The notes: generated by a model not told the origin, from the letters alone. A stretch of 64,000 bases of DNA from Pectobacterium wasabiae CFBP 3304 (GCF_001742185.1 NZ_CP015750.1:3782001-3846000); one strand, 5' to 3'; counted from the first letter of the stretch, positions 24,163-33,855 are shown. Translations and numbers: made by a program.

Positions 24163-25061
24163 CACTCCATCATTTTCTCAATGGGCAGGACCAGAATAGA
24201 GCTGGCGCCTAACGACTTCAGTTTTTCCATGGTTTCCCAGAACAGCGTTTCGCTGCTGACCATGTGCATGGCAACGCGGCTTTGATCGCCAGCCAGCGGC
24301 AGAATGGTCGGGCGTTCGGCACCTGGCAGCAGGGCAATGACTTCGTCCAGACGTTCGCTAGGCGCGTGCAGCATAATGTATTTGGATTCACGTGCCTGAA
24401 TCACGCCTTGCATACGGGTCAGCAGTTTATCGATCAGTTGCTGTTTCTCTTCTGGCATTTCGCCATCGCGCTGAATCAGGCAGGCTTTGGAGCGGTAAAT
24501 GACTTCGACTTCGCGCAGGCCGTTGGCTTCTAGCGTAGCGCCCGTTGATACCAGATCGCAGATGGCATCGGCCAGACCCGCACGCGGTGCGACTTCGACG
24601 GAACCGTTGAGCAGACAGGACTTGAAATTGACAGATTTTCTGTCGAGATATTGTTTGAGCAGGTGAGGATACGAGGTGGCAATACGTTTATTTTTCAGGC
24701 ACTCAGGGCCGGTATAAGCCTCGTCCAACGGCATTGCCAGCGACAGGCGGCAGCCGCCAAAATCGAGACGGCGCAGCGTAAAGTAACGTGGATCTTCGCC
24801 CTGTGCACGGCGGTTTAACAACTCTTCTTCCAGCACGTTTTCGCCGATGATGCCCAGATCGACTACGCCATCCATCACCAGGCCGGGGATATCGTCATCA
24901 CGCACGCGTAAGATATCAATCGGCATATTTTCTGCAAATGCGATTAGGCGCTGTTGCTGCAAGTTGATTTTGATCCCGCAGCGCGCCAGCAGTTCGCGTG
25001 AATCGTCGCTCAGGCGGCCTGACTTCTGCATTGCTATCCGTAAACGTGTTTTATCCAGCAT
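24162..25061 (-). CDS. hisG: ATP phosphoribosyltransferase (long form)
   Basis: A 299-residue enzyme, the same length as in E. coli. It commits ATP and PRPP to histidine synthesis and is feedback-inhibited by histidine. The catalytic domain has [13 protein letters not shown] for PRPP binding. The C-terminal regulatory domain (about 225-299), including [18 protein letters not shown], marks the long HisG form that does not need HisZ. It is the first structural gene of the operon, 52 bases after the attenuator hairpin. Confidence 0.98.
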
Positions 25062-25112
25062 GGAAACCTCATTAACCTGTCAAATTTAAATTTTTAGAAA
25101 TATAGCGAGCAT

Positions 25113-25144
25113 AAAAAAACCCTCGGAAGATGATCTTCCGAGGG
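25113..25144 (-). terminator. his operon attenuator terminator
   Basis: On the minus strand CCCTCGGAAGAT / ATCTTCCGAGGG forms a 12-bp stem followed by seven T, between the leader peptide and hisG. A second hairpin (CTGGAAGA / TCTTCCAG, 25166-25189) precedes it and shares the GGAAGA/TCTTCC sequences, so pairing is mutually exclusive. This is the standard layout of a ribosome-controlled his attenuator. Confidence 0.95.
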
Positions 25145-25165
25145 CTCTCTTTGTGTTCTGCGCCA

Positions 25166-25189
25166 CTGGAAGATCCGAACGTCTTCCAG
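25166..25189 (-). promoter_or_regulatory. his leader anti-/pre-terminator hairpin
   Basis: An 8-bp stem with an 8-base loop just after the leader peptide stop. Its arms can pair instead with the attenuator arms. A ribosome stalled on the histidine codons would favour the read-through structure. Confidence 0.7.
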
Positions 25190-25206
25190 CACCAACTGCC
25201 CGAAGA

Positions 25207-25254
25207 CTAATCAGGATGATGGTGATGATGGTGGTTAAACAGAACGCGTGTCAT
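25207..25254 (-). CDS. hisL: his operon leader peptide
   Basis: A 15-residue peptide, MTRVLFNHHHHHHPD, with six histidine codons in a row, ending at TAG. E. coli HisL is 16 residues with seven histidines. When charged histidyl-tRNA is scarce the ribosome stalls on this run and lets transcription continue into hisG. Its position before the attenuator is exact for the family. Confidence 0.95.
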   Translation of the reverse strand: MTRVLFNHHHHHHPD

Positions 25255-25532
25255 AAAATGTCTCTTTGTTGTGCCAGTGTTTATTAAATCAATAGCGATT
25301 TATCTGTCGAATAACCTAAACCATGTGCGGGCCGTTGTGCAACATTTTTTTAGCAGAGAGGGAAAGTTCGTTTTGAATGCGTGATGTGCCAGCATAATCG
25401 CGCGGGATATCGGCTCCCGATAGGCAGAAAAGCCTGTTGAAATCGGACAGGCTCCGTAGCGATGGGCGTAAAAGCCGTTTACTCTGTAGACATAGGTGTT
25501 AATTACAAGCTCCTTGCAGGGGAGAACGGCAG

Positions 25533-26375
25533 ATGAAGAAAGTATCGATTGTGGGATTGGGGTGGCTGGGTATGCCGTTGGCTCTGGTGCTGAATGGGCA
25601 CGGTTACCACGTGGTGGGCACGAAAACCACGTCAGATGGCGTCGAAGCGGCGCGGATGAGCGGGATTGAATGCTATCAACTGGCTCTGACGCCTGAACTG
25701 GAATGTGACGCTGAGGAGCTGAGTGCATTACTACAGGTTGACGTATTAATTGTGACGTTACCTGCCAGCCGAACGGCAGAAGGGGGCGAGGGGTATGCAC
25801 AGGCGGTACAGCAGTTGGTAAATATGGCTCGTGTGTATCATGTCCCGCGCATCATCTTCACCAGTTCAACCTCGGTCTATGGCGACGGTAACGGTACAGT
25901 AAGAGAAACCTCGCCGCTACAGCCGGCGACGGTCGCAGGCAAGACGCTGGTGTCCCTCGAACAGTGGTTGCAACACTTACCGGATATCTCGGTGGATATC
26001 TTGCGTCTTGCGGGGCTGATCGGCGGCGATCGCCACCCTGGACGTTTCCTCTCTGGCAAAACCAACCTGCCGCGCGGTAATCATGGTGTGAATCTGGTGC
26101 ATCAGGAAGATGTGCTGTCGGCGATCCTATTGCTGCTTAAGCTACCGACCGGTGGGCATGTCTATAACCTGTGCGCGCCAGAACATCCTGCCAGACAAGT
26201 CTTTTACCCTGAACAGGCGCGCAGATTACAGGTGTCTCCGCCGCAGTTTGCACCCGTCATCGATAGCACTCAGGGTCGGATTGTTGATGGGCAGCGTATC
26301 TGTCATGAGCTTGGATTTGACTATCAGTATCCTAATCCTTCAACGATGCCGTTGAACGAGAGTTCACCGCGTTAA
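25533..26375 (+). CDS. yeeZ: SDR-family NAD(P)-binding epimerase-like protein YeeZ
   Basis: A 280-residue protein with an N-terminal Rossmann fold (VSIVGLGWLGMPLALVL, residues 4-20) and an extended-SDR type core (FTSSTSVYGDGNG, near residue 110). It belongs to the YeeZ group of nucleotide-sugar epimerase-like proteins, whose substrate is not known. The SxxxY pair is partly kept in SSTSVYGD. ATG 25533 follows a GGAG-like site. It lies next to hisL in the opposite direction, as in E. coli, with about 280 bases between the divergent starts. Confidence 0.9.
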   Translation: MKKVSIVGLGWLGMPLALVLNGHGYHVVGTKTTSDGVEAARMSGIECYQLALTPELECDAEELSALLQVDVLIVTLPASRTAEGGEGYAQAVQQLVNMARVYHVPRIIFTSSTSVYGDGNGTVRETSPLQPATVAGKTLVSLEQWLQHLPDISVDILRLAGLIGGDRHPGRFLSGKTNLPRGNHGVNLVHQEDVLSAILLLLKLPTGGHVYNLCAPEHPARQVFYPEQARRLQVSPPQFAPVIDSTQGRIVDGQRICHELGFDYQYPNPSTMPLNESSPR

Positions 26376-26392
26376 GAACTCGCGTTGTGGTA

Positions 26393-26421
26393 CGCCCGGA
26401 TGAGCGGATGCTCTCCGGGCG
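26393..26421. terminator. Hairpin between convergent yeeZ and chemoreceptor gene
   Basis: CGCCCGGA / TCCGGGCG with an inner GAGC/GCTC stem, 18 bases past the yeeZ stop. No long T-run on either side. Probably a bidirectional termination signal. Confidence 0.6.
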
Positions 26422-26428
26422 GTAGACG

Positions 26429-28381
26429 CTAAAACGACGTCCAGTCGCTTTCTGACGAAGCCGCTTTTTTGTCTGTTGTTGATACTCGGTTTGGCAACGC
26501 ATGGCGTGGCGTGGAGGGGGATGTGCGTGAGGCCACACGGTTGTCGGATTGAGACACGCGGAAGTGTTCAAGCAATTTCTCTAACAGTACCGCCTGTTCT
26601 TCCAGTGAATTGGCGGAAATGGAGGATTCCATTACCAGCGAGGCATTCTGCTGCGTGGTGGTGTCCAGTTCGCTAATGGCCTGCGCGATTTGCCCAATTC
26701 CTCGGCTCTGTTCCTCAGAGGCGGATGATATTTCCCCCATAATGTCGTTCACGCGGGAAACGGAATCGACGATTTGCTCCATGGTTTCTCCGGCAACCGC
26801 AACAAGATGGCTACCCGCATTGGTACGTTCAACCGATTCTGCGATCAGCGCCTCAATATCTTTGGCTGCCTGAGAGCTGCGTTGCGACAAACTGCGCACT
26901 TCGCCCGCGACCACGGCAAAACCACGGCCTTGTTCACCGGCGCGCGCGGCTTCTACTGCGGCGTTCAGCGCCAGAATGTTGGTCTGGAAGGCAATACTGT
27001 TGATGACGGTGGTGATATCGGCGATTTTCCTGGAGCTGGCCGCGATATTGTCCATCGTCGTCACCACCTGTTTCACGACCTCGCCGCCTTTAAGCGCGTT
27101 CTTGGAGGCATCGGCAGCGATCTGGCTGGCATGCTTGGCATTGTCGGCGTTGTTTTTCACCGTTGAGGTGAGTTCTTCCATGCTGGCTGCGGTTTCAACG
27201 ACGGCCGCCGACTGCTGCTCGGTACGCGACGACAGATCGCTATTGCCTGTGGCGATTTTACTCGCCGATTGGCTGACACTGCCTACGCTGTCCCGTACTT
27301 CGGAAATAACGTGGCGTAACTGTTCATTCATCGTCCCCATCGCATGGGTGAGTCTTCCTAGTTCATCGTGGCGATCGGTATGAATCGTCGTAGTCAGATC
27401 GCCACTGGCAATCCGTTCCGCCAGCGACAAATTATGGATGATGGGTCTGGTGATAATCCGGGTAATGTAGATTGAAATGATGATGCCAATAATGACGGCA
27501 ATGAGACCGATAATCATCGTGATAGTGGCAGAGTTATAGGCTAATTCATCATTTTTCGCCTTGATAATGGCAGTAAGCGCGTTGATATCTGCGCTGCTCT
27601 TTGTTCCTGCTCTCATGACCAGATATTCTGCTTTTTTCACGTCATCGAAAGCGGTGTAATAATCAGCATTAAGCTGTTGGTATTGTTTAATGTTGTTTCG
27701 TAATGTATCAGCCAGACCTTTCAGGTCGGCAGGTAAAATCGGTAATGCCTGATAGGCTGATTCCGTTTCTGCATAACGTGTATTCAGCGCGGTTAATGTT
27801 TTTTCATCTTTTGTTATTTGCAGCTCATAACTCAGTTTTTGTACTTCACTTAACAAGAAAGCCAGTTTGCTAATAGCGTAATAAGCATCATTATCGGGGA
27901 ATGCGCTGGTGTTATGAATGGTCAGAGCAACGGGTTCCAGTGTAGCTTGTGCATGTAGTTGATTCACTTTCCCCTGAATCTCAACCGCTTTTTGTGTTGC
28001 AACGGACATGGCGGAAACTGCTGTCTGAAAGCCTTCTAGATTTTCTTTTAAGCTGTTGATGTGACCCAATTCATCAGTGCTCCAGGCCAGCGTTTTTGCA
28101 CTGTCTGTTAAGTCTGTGGCGCTTTTAACAAATTTAGCCAGAATATCTTTTGTTTTTTCATCGGGTGCGTAGAAATATTTAACACGATTTATTTTTGCCT
28201 GAAAGACCTCAATGTTTACGCTATAAATAAGATTGGTTTTCTCATAAATATCTCGAATAGCAACGAATCTGTTCATACTAAGCGATGAGGCAATAATCAC
28301 GAGTAATAAAATAATGCCAAATCCCGCATACAGTTTATGTGCAATTTTTGTGTTACGAATTCGACTAGCAAGATGCTGCAT
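26429..28381 (-). CDS. Methyl-accepting chemotaxis protein (long helical sensor domain)
   Basis: A 650-residue chemoreceptor. Helix TM1 is at about 16-38 and TM2 at about 285-310. Between them lies a roughly 245-residue, all-helical periplasmic domain, the size of the helical bimodular (HBM) type, which in McpS of Pseudomonas binds TCA-cycle acids. A HAMP domain and a cytoplasmic signalling hairpin with the CheA/CheW tip follow ([20 protein letters not shown]). The last five residues, DWTSF, match the NWETF-type tether for CheR/CheB. It is a paralogue of the next gene. The upstream region has a sigma-28 -10 box. The ligand is unknown. Its neighbours suggest citrate or related acids, which is inference. 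Confidence 0.92.
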   Translation of the reverse strand: MQHLASRIRNTKIAHKLYAGFGIILLLVIIASSLSMNRFVAIRDIYEKTNLIYSVNIEVFQAKINRVKYFYAPDEKTKDILAKFVKSATDLTDSAKTLAWSTDELGHINSLKENLEGFQTAVSAMSVATQKAVEIQGKVNQLHAQATLEPVALTIHNTSAFPDNDAYYAISKLAFLLSEVQKLSYELQITKDEKTLTALNTRYAETESAYQALPILPADLKGLADTLRNNIKQYQQLNADYYTAFDDVKKAEYLVMRAGTKSSADINALTAIIKAKNDELAYNSATITMIIGLIAVIIGIIISIYITRIITRPIIHNLSLAERIASGDLTTTIHTDRHDELGRLTHAMGTMNEQLRHVISEVRDSVGSVSQSASKIATGNSDLSSRTEQQSAAVVETAASMEELTSTVKNNADNAKHASQIAADASKNALKGGEVVKQVVTTMDNIAASSRKIADITTVINSIAFQTNILALNAAVEAARAGEQGRGFAVVAGEVRSLSQRSSQAAKDIEALIAESVERTNAGSHLVAVAGETMEQIVDSVSRVNDIMGEISSASEEQSRGIGQIAQAISELDTTTQQNASLVMESSISANSLEEQAVLLEKLLEHFRVSQSDNRVASRTSPSTPRHALPNRVSTTDKKAASSESDWTSF

Positions 28382-28624
28382 TATAACTCTCCATGTATGA
28401 CGCTTTTTAGTAAAAAAACTGACTACGATTACACTTTTACCTACTAGGAGTTATCGGACTTTGTTATCTCTATGTTAGTGTCAACGTCGGAGATAATAAC
28501 GTTCTGTGATGGGCATCAAGATGGACTGTGCAAATGCATGGTTTTTTATGTAAATATTGCCAAAATAACGTAACCTGCTGATTATTTGACGATTTATTGA
28601 CTAGGTGTCATTAACGTATTGGTG
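28382..28624. other. Intergenic region upstream of the first chemoreceptor
   Basis: This stretch holds the ribosome site (GGAGAG) and sigma-28 promoter of the chemoreceptor gene, and AT-rich sequence beyond. I see no open frame or RNA gene in it. Confidence 0.5.
28451..28477 (-). promoter_or_regulatory. Sigma-28 (FliA) type promoter of the chemoreceptor gene
   Basis: On the minus strand TCCGATAA lies 11 bases after TAACATAG. The consensus is TAAAGTTT-N11-GCCGATAA. The -10 matches 7 of 8 bases and the -35 about 4 of 8. Spacing is exact. The same TCCGATAA box precedes the paralogous receptor. Confidence 0.65.
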
Positions 28625-28651
28625 CCAGCCCTGACGTAATATCAGGGCTGG
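28625..28651. terminator. Hairpin after the second chemoreceptor gene
   Basis: A perfect 10-bp stem CCAGCCCTGA / TCAGGGCTGG with a 7-base loop lies 12 bases past the stop of the 28664-30595 gene. No T-run. Likely its 3' end or terminator. Confidence 0.6.
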
Positions 28652-28663
28652 GAGATTGAACCG

Positions 28664-30595
28664 TTAGAACGTTGTCCAGCCAGAGTCCTGCGATTGTTTT
28701 GATGCGGGCAATAAGTGCTTCTGCTGTGGGGGCAAACGGGGGATATTCGCTTTTTTACGTCCCTCGTTATCCGACAGGCGGAAGTTAGCTACCATACTTT
28801 CCAATATCGCAGACTGTTCTTCCAGCGAGTTAGCGGAAATGGAGGATTCCATCACCAGCGCCGCATTTTGTTGCGTGGTCGTATCAAGCTCGCTGATGGC
28901 GCGGGAGATTTGCTCAATGCCACGGCTTTGCTCGTCGGAGGCGGAGGCGATTTCTCCCATGATGTCGTTAACCCGTGAAACGGAGGAGACGATCTGATCC
29001 ATCGCCGTTCCCGCATTGGCTACCAACTGCGTTCCCACATTGATACGTGATACTGATTCGGATATCAGGCTGGCGATCTCTTTTGCGGCTTGAGACGTGC
29101 GTTGGGAAAGCGTCCGTACCTCGCTGGCAACCACGGCGAATCCACGACCTTGTTCCCCGGCTCGAGCGGCTTCTACGGCGGCGTTAAGCGCCAAAATATT
29201 GGTTTGGAAAGCAATACTGTTGATAACGGCGGTAATGTCGGCAATTTTCCGTGAACTGTCTGAAATGCCAGACATGGTATCCACCACATCCCGTACCACT
29301 TCGCCGCCTTTGTACGCATTTTGTGAGGCTTCGGTACTGATTTGACTCGCCTGTTTGGCGTTCTCGGCGTTGTTTTTAACGGTCGATGTCAATTCTTCCA
29401 TGCTGGCGGCAGTTTCTACTACGGCGGCAGACTGCTGCTCGGTGCGGGACGAGAGATCGCTATTACCGGCGGCAATCTTGGCCGCTGAGGTTGAAACACT
29501 ATCCACACTGTCCCGTACATCGCTGATCATATGGCGCAGTTTTTCATTCATTCTCCCCATTGCCGCCGTTAATTGGCCCAGTTCATCATCGCGGTCAGCC
29601 ACTATTGTTGAGGTGAGATCGCCCGCGGCGATTTTTTCTGCCAGAGAGAGATTATGGATCACGGGGCGGGTGATTTGGCGGGTAATCAGCAGTGAAATGA
29701 TGATGCCGATTACCACCGCAATAAGGCCAATGATCATCGTGATGGTAGCGGAGCCGTATGCCAGTGCGTCGTTCTTCTCTTTGACGATAGCGATAAGCGC
29801 TTTAATGGAGGCGCTGCTTTTATCCCCACCAACCTTCACGCCGTCTTCCGCTTTTTTCAGGTCGTTGATGCTCTGGAAATAGTCATTATTGAGTTTTTTA
29901 TAGCGGGTGACATAGCTTTGCAAGCCTTCTGCGGCGACCTTTTGTTCAGGCGTTAGTGCCGCAGCGGTGGCCAGGTAGCGGCTGTCAAAGTGGCTAAAGG
30001 CTTCATCGAGTATCTTTGCCGCATCGGCATTTTGCTTAAGCTGCAACTCATAGGATAGCTGCTTCAGTTCTGAAACCTGTGTTGCCAGATCTTCAGCCTG
30101 ATACTGCGTGGCACTATCAGAAGGCTGCTGGCGTAGCCTGGCGTAAAAGTCAGTCGTCACGTTTTGTCCGTTGGCGGCGCTGATTTTGTCGCGGTTTTCT
30201 ACCACGCGTTGCGTGGCTTTCCCCATCTCGGTGATAGCGTTCTGGAATTCGGTCAGGTGTTGGCTGAGGTCATTGATGAGAGTTAACCCTTCCTGACTCC
30301 ACGAAAGCGTTTTCGCTTCGGTCGTTAATTCTGAGGCGTGTTTAACGAAACCCGCCATGGTTTCACGCGACTTTTCATCATATGAGTAAAAATACTTCAG
30401 GCGGTTTATTTTTGCCTGAAAGACCTCGATATTGATGTTGTAAATAAGGTTGGTTTTCTCATAGATATCACGAATTTCCCTAAAGCGCCCCGCGCTGAGT
30501 AGCGATGCAACGATGACCAGTAGCAGAATGACCCCGAACCCAAGATAAAGCTTTTGGGATATTTTAAGATTTCTGATTTTTTTGGCTAAGAACAT
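28664..30595 (-). CDS. Methyl-accepting chemotaxis protein (paralogue)
   Basis: A 643-residue chemoreceptor, closely similar to its downstream neighbour. TM1 is at about 16-38. A roughly 245-residue helical periplasmic domain follows, then TM2 ([20 protein letters not shown]), HAMP, methylation helices and the tip [20 protein letters not shown]. The terminal GWTTF is a CheR/CheB tether. The first 60 residues and the cytoplasmic half are nearly the same as in the paralogue, while the middle of the sensor domain differs, which points to tandem duplication followed by ligand divergence. A good sigma-28 promoter lies upstream. It sits beside CitAB, so citrate-type ligands are plausible but unproven. 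Confidence 0.92.
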   Translation of the reverse strand: MFLAKKIRNLKISQKLYLGFGVILLLVIVASLLSAGRFREIRDIYEKTNLIYNINIEVFQAKINRLKYFYSYDEKSRETMAGFVKHASELTTEAKTLSWSQEGLTLINDLSQHLTEFQNAITEMGKATQRVVENRDKISAANGQNVTTDFYARLRQQPSDSATQYQAEDLATQVSELKQLSYELQLKQNADAAKILDEAFSHFDSRYLATAAALTPEQKVAAEGLQSYVTRYKKLNNDYFQSINDLKKAEDGVKVGGDKSSASIKALIAIVKEKNDALAYGSATITMIIGLIAVVIGIIISLLITRQITRPVIHNLSLAEKIAAGDLTSTIVADRDDELGQLTAAMGRMNEKLRHMISDVRDSVDSVSTSAAKIAAGNSDLSSRTEQQSAAVVETAASMEELTSTVKNNAENAKQASQISTEASQNAYKGGEVVRDVVDTMSGISDSSRKIADITAVINSIAFQTNILALNAAVEAARAGEQGRGFAVVASEVRTLSQRTSQAAKEIASLISESVSRINVGTQLVANAGTAMDQIVSSVSRVNDIMGEIASASDEQSRGIEQISRAISELDTTTQQNAALVMESSISANSLEEQSAILESMVANFRLSDNEGRKKANIPRLPPQQKHLLPASKQSQDSGWTTF

Positions 30596-30661
30596 GATGT
30601 CTCTCCGGGGATAAATTACTGGTGTCGGGTAGCAAATGAATACAGATATGATCCATAGTGT

Positions 30662-30688
30662 TTATCGGATTCGTGGTGATTTTTTTTA
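30662..30688 (-). promoter_or_regulatory. Sigma-28 (FliA) type promoter of the second chemoreceptor gene
   Basis: On the minus strand TAAAAAAA-N11-TCCGATAA, with exact 11-base spacing. The -10 matches 7 of 8 and the -35 keeps the TAAA core. The start codon lies about 65 bases downstream. Confidence 0.75.
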
Positions 30689-31032
30689 GTGTGAGAAAAG
30701 AAACTAATAATAATTTGTGAGGTTTCTCTCTCTCCGTTGGACAACTGCACAGCAGGAGCCGGTTGAATTACCAAGCTGTGTTACTTTAATCGTTATAAGA
30801 ATAAACACAGGAAATTGTGGTTGTTTTTTTAATTTTTAAAAAATAGAGAAGAAAGTGGTTAGTTTAGAAATATATTGAAATATAAATAGAATGAAAATAA
30901 TGAATGGGTAAGGCCAGTCTTAATTCTAGCGAATCCAACCGATTGGCTAATGACGCTGCTCTTTTATCGCACTTTCATCGCATATTGCCCTATGGCGGCG
31001 AGATTTGCCGACATAGGGTGTGGTTGCCGCAT
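30689..31032. other. Intergenic region between chemoreceptor and citB
   Basis: AT-rich non-coding sequence with poly-A/T tracts near 30825-30900. At 30988-31018 there is an inverted repeat (CCCTATG / CATAGGG with an inner CGGC/GCCG) placed as the 3' end of citB. No supported gene. Confidence 0.5.
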
Positions 31033-31734
31033 CTAGCTGGCAATCTTGGTACGATACAACCGCCGCGGGTGACCAATTTTGCCGTAACGCATTTCGATGT
31101 CGAGGAATTGACTTTCGACACAGAATTCGAGGTAGCGGCGCGCCGTGGTTTTACTAAGCCCGGTTTTTTCGACAATATCATCGACAGAGTGGAACGTCTC
31201 ACCCCCATCATTGGCAAAAATCTGTTTGATTAACCCCAGCGTGTTCTCCTCAATCCCTTTTGTGGCGGCGGAGGGGGCAGCGCCAGACGATTGCAACTGA
31301 TAGAGAATATCGACATTCTGCTGATCGACAACTTTGTATGTGTGCTGGGTTTTTACGAATTGAATAAAGCGCTCGAGTGAAGAATGCAGTCGTGGGTAAG
31401 AGAGCGGTTTGATGATGTAATCAAAGGCACCACAGCGAATCGCCTGAGCGCACGTATCCATATCGCTGGCGGCGGTAATAAAAATGACGGAACAGTTCAT
31501 ACCTTTAAGTAATTGGCTTTCAATCAGCGAAACCCCCTCACCGTCGGGCAAATAGTTATCAAGCAGGATCAGACGCGGTTTGTGCTGCTGAAGGAGCTTT
31601 TTGGCTTCAAAAAGCGTAGAGGCAATGCCTACGACATGCAGATTGAAATTTTTTTCAATAAATTCAGCATGAATATTTGCCAGCTTACTTTCATCTTCAA
31701 CGATTAATACATCGAAATGTTTAGTGTGCTGCAT
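31033..31734 (-). CDS. citB: CitB/DpiA-type response regulator
   Basis: A 233-residue response regulator. The receiver domain (1-125) has the acidic pair ED at residues 13-14, phospho-acceptor Asp59 in ILLDNYLPDGEG, and the conserved lysine in DYIIKPLSY. The C-terminal region carries a helix-turn-helix of the CitT type (DDIVEKTGLSKTTARRYLEF). Partner of the CitA kinase upstream, 96 bases away. In Klebsiella CitB activates the citrate fermentation operons when citrate is present without oxygen. The same role is likely here, since citS and citCDEFXG lie next to it. Confidence 0.92.
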   Translation of the reverse strand: MQHTKHFDVLIVEDESKLANIHAEFIEKNFNLHVVGIASTLFEAKKLLQQHKPRLILLDNYLPDGEGVSLIESQLLKGMNCSVIFITAASDMDTCAQAIRCGAFDYIIKPLSYPRLHSSLERFIQFVKTQHTYKVVDQQNVDILYQLQSSGAAPSAATKGIEENTLGLIKQIFANDGGETFHSVDDIVEKTGLSKTTARRYLEFCVESQFLDIEMRYGKIGHPRRLYRTKIAS

Positions 31735-31830
31735 GATATGAATCCCTGTTAGTCTCTGAAAGATAAAGAAGATCTATCGCCCGCTATACCGTAATTTGTC
31801 TATGCATGGTTTACCCTACGGCAGCTCAAA

Positions 31831-33435
31831 TTATTGAGGTGATAGCGGTATAAATAGGGAAAATATGCTGCCATTCGGCTGGTTGGCCGAAACTTCAATG
31901 ATTCCTCGGGCCTGATTAACGTAGCTGGCGACCAGATGTAGTCCCAGCCCGTGATCGCCCTGTATTTTACTAGTCACGCCCATTTCAAATAGGCTATCAG
32001 CAATCGCCGGATCGATTCCTGTTCCCTGATCGGCGACTTCAATGACCAACTCTTGTTCACTGTCATAGATGTACACTTCGACAGGATAATGCGGCGTAAT
32101 TGTGGCCAATGTGGCTTCCATTGCGTTATCCAGCAAATTACCAATAATCGACATCAGCTCCGTTTCACTCAGTGCGGCAGGAATATGGGTGAGCTGGCAG
32201 CGTGGGTCGAAAACAATCTCAATGCCTTTTTCTCGCGCTGTCGCGTACTTGCCCAACAGCAGCCCGCACAACGCGGGTGAGCAGAAACGGCGGGAAACAA
32301 AATCCAACACCACCTGTGCGCTTTCTGACTGCGCTTCAATATATTTGATGGCTTCGTCATAGCGTTTTAAGTGCAACAGCCCGGCCAGCGTCGCGGTCCA
32401 ATTCAACTGCTCATGTCGCAGAATACGCAGGCTGTTAGCGTAGCGTTTCACTTGGCTAAGCTGCATGCTGAGCGTATGAATATCGTTTTTACTACGGAAA
32501 CTGATTACCCAGCCTTGAAGTTCATCTTCCAGCATAATCCGCACCCGACTGGCAATCACGGTGGCGTGGTTAAAACGACAGACCTCATCGTGGGTATCGC
32601 TGCTCCACATCGTTTCGCTGGAGAAGAAGGGCACGAGTTTTATGACGGTATCGATAGGCTTCTCGCGTAATAGATGAGAAGGGGTGCTCAGCCCGAGGAT
32701 CTCTTTGGCGGCATGGTTAATGGCGGCAATGCGGTGCTGTTTGTCGATCGCGATGACCCCTTCGTAGATCGATTCGAGTAACGCTTTCTGCTGCCTGACC
32801 AGCATGCGGATCTCAAGCGGTTCGAGGCCAAACATCTGTTTTTTCAGATTACGTGAGAACCACCAGGAAAAGATAAATAGCGCGACAAACATCGCCAGAA
32901 TGGCCAGCAGAATACGCGCCAGTTTACTGAACGTCAGGCTATCGATGTGAGTTTTCAGATAGCCCACGGAGACAATACCGATCACCTGACCATCGGCAAT
33001 GATGGGGGCTTTACTGCGTAGTGAGACGCCGATGCTGCCGTGGCGCACCGTGATAGCGCTTTTTCCCGCTAATACGTCGAAATTGTCTCCGCCGACCATC
33101 TGCGTGCCGACGGGTTGGTCATTTTCTGTGTACTCGGAATGAAACAGGTGGCGTGCTTGATTGTCACCGATCACGATATAGCTTGCATCGCTGCGCTGTT
33201 TTAATTGCTGGACAAGGGTATGGATCTGTTTGATATCTCTATTTTTCACCGACTCAATCAGGGTCGGAATAATAGCCATCTCTCTGGCTTGCACCTGTGC
33301 TCGTGTACCCAGCTCAGAATACAGTTGCTTATCGATATCATGATAATAATAGATACCCGTCATTAGCAGTAGCGAAGAGAAAAAGACGATCAAATAGATA
33401 AATAATTTGATATGAAAGGAAAGTCTCAATCTCAT
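31831..33435 (-). CDS. citA: CitA/DpiB-type citrate sensor histidine kinase
   Basis: A 534-residue inner-membrane kinase. TM1 lies at about 8-28. A periplasmic PDC/PAS sensor domain follows, with VIGDNQARHLFH, GGDNF and GVSLRSKAP as citrate-pocket stretches. TM2 is near 160-180, then a cytoplasmic PAS domain. The dimerisation helix has LRHEQLNW, the HExxN-type phospho-acceptor of the CitA/DcuS group. The ATPase domain has NLLDNAMEA and GDHGLGLHL. I chose ATG 33435 because it has an AAGG upstream. A GTG at 33486 would add 17 residues without a ribosome site. One pocket arginine of Klebsiella CitA appears replaced (see findings). Confidence 0.9.
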   Translation of the reverse strand: MRLRLSFHIKLFIYLIVFFSSLLLMTGIYYYHDIDKQLYSELGTRAQVQAREMAIIPTLIESVKNRDIKQIHTLVQQLKQRSDASYIVIGDNQARHLFHSEYTENDQPVGTQMVGGDNFDVLAGKSAITVRHGSIGVSLRSKAPIIADGQVIGIVSVGYLKTHIDSLTFSKLARILLAILAMFVALFIFSWWFSRNLKKQMFGLEPLEIRMLVRQQKALLESIYEGVIAIDKQHRIAAINHAAKEILGLSTPSHLLREKPIDTVIKLVPFFSSETMWSSDTHDEVCRFNHATVIASRVRIMLEDELQGWVISFRSKNDIHTLSMQLSQVKRYANSLRILRHEQLNWTATLAGLLHLKRYDEAIKYIEAQSESAQVVLDFVSRRFCSPALCGLLLGKYATAREKGIEIVFDPRCQLTHIPAALSETELMSIIGNLLDNAMEATLATITPHYPVEVYIYDSEQELVIEVADQGTGIDPAIADSLFEMGVTSKIQGDHGLGLHLVASYVNQARGIIEVSANQPNGSIFSLFIPLSPQ

Positions 33436-33855
33436 GATACGCGCGAGCCTTATGGGGTAACTAGAAATAGTTACTGAATTTATCACGAATACTATTAAGA
33501 ATGGGCTGAGAGAAAAAAACTTGTGAGCAATAACACGTTTAAATATGTTATTACCAATACGACGAAGGAAATAAATAGATAAAATTAAACGACTCTGTTG
33601 TGTTTGATAAACAACTTAATTACTTTTCATCAACATAATCATACCTGGGGAATAAAAACCATAAACGTCATAAAAATCTTAAAAATTATTATGCGGTTTA
33701 AATCATCTAACTGTCTGCCTAATAATCATTTTTTTAATATAAACCATAAAAATCATAAACACCTTTAAAACTCGAATTTTAATTTGAAGAGAGTCACATA
33801 ATAATATTAACCAGCCCATTATGATTCGTTGACAAAATAAAACGGGGACTGAGTT
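33436..33855. promoter_or_regulatory. Divergent citA-citS control region with direct repeats
   Basis: A 420-base AT-rich intergenic region between divergently transcribed citA and citS. Two copies of AACCATAAA-NN-TCATAAA occur at 33657-33674 and 33742-33759, 85 bases or about eight helical turns apart. In Klebsiella CitB-phosphate binds AT-rich sites between divergent cit promoters. These repeats are good candidates for the same job. No open frame is supported. Confidence 0.6.

Noticed and set aside
25207..25254. Run of six histidine codons that resembles an engineered His tag
   Set aside because: It is the natural hisL leader peptide, placed before an attenuator and hisG.
30904..31233. 109-codon plus-strand frame over the end of citB
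   Set aside because: Mostly antisense to citB and partly in AT-rich intergenic DNA. No support.
33520..33545. CRP site in the citA-citS region (TGTGA-N6-ACACG)
   Set aside because: Only one half-site is good. The other half matches poorly.
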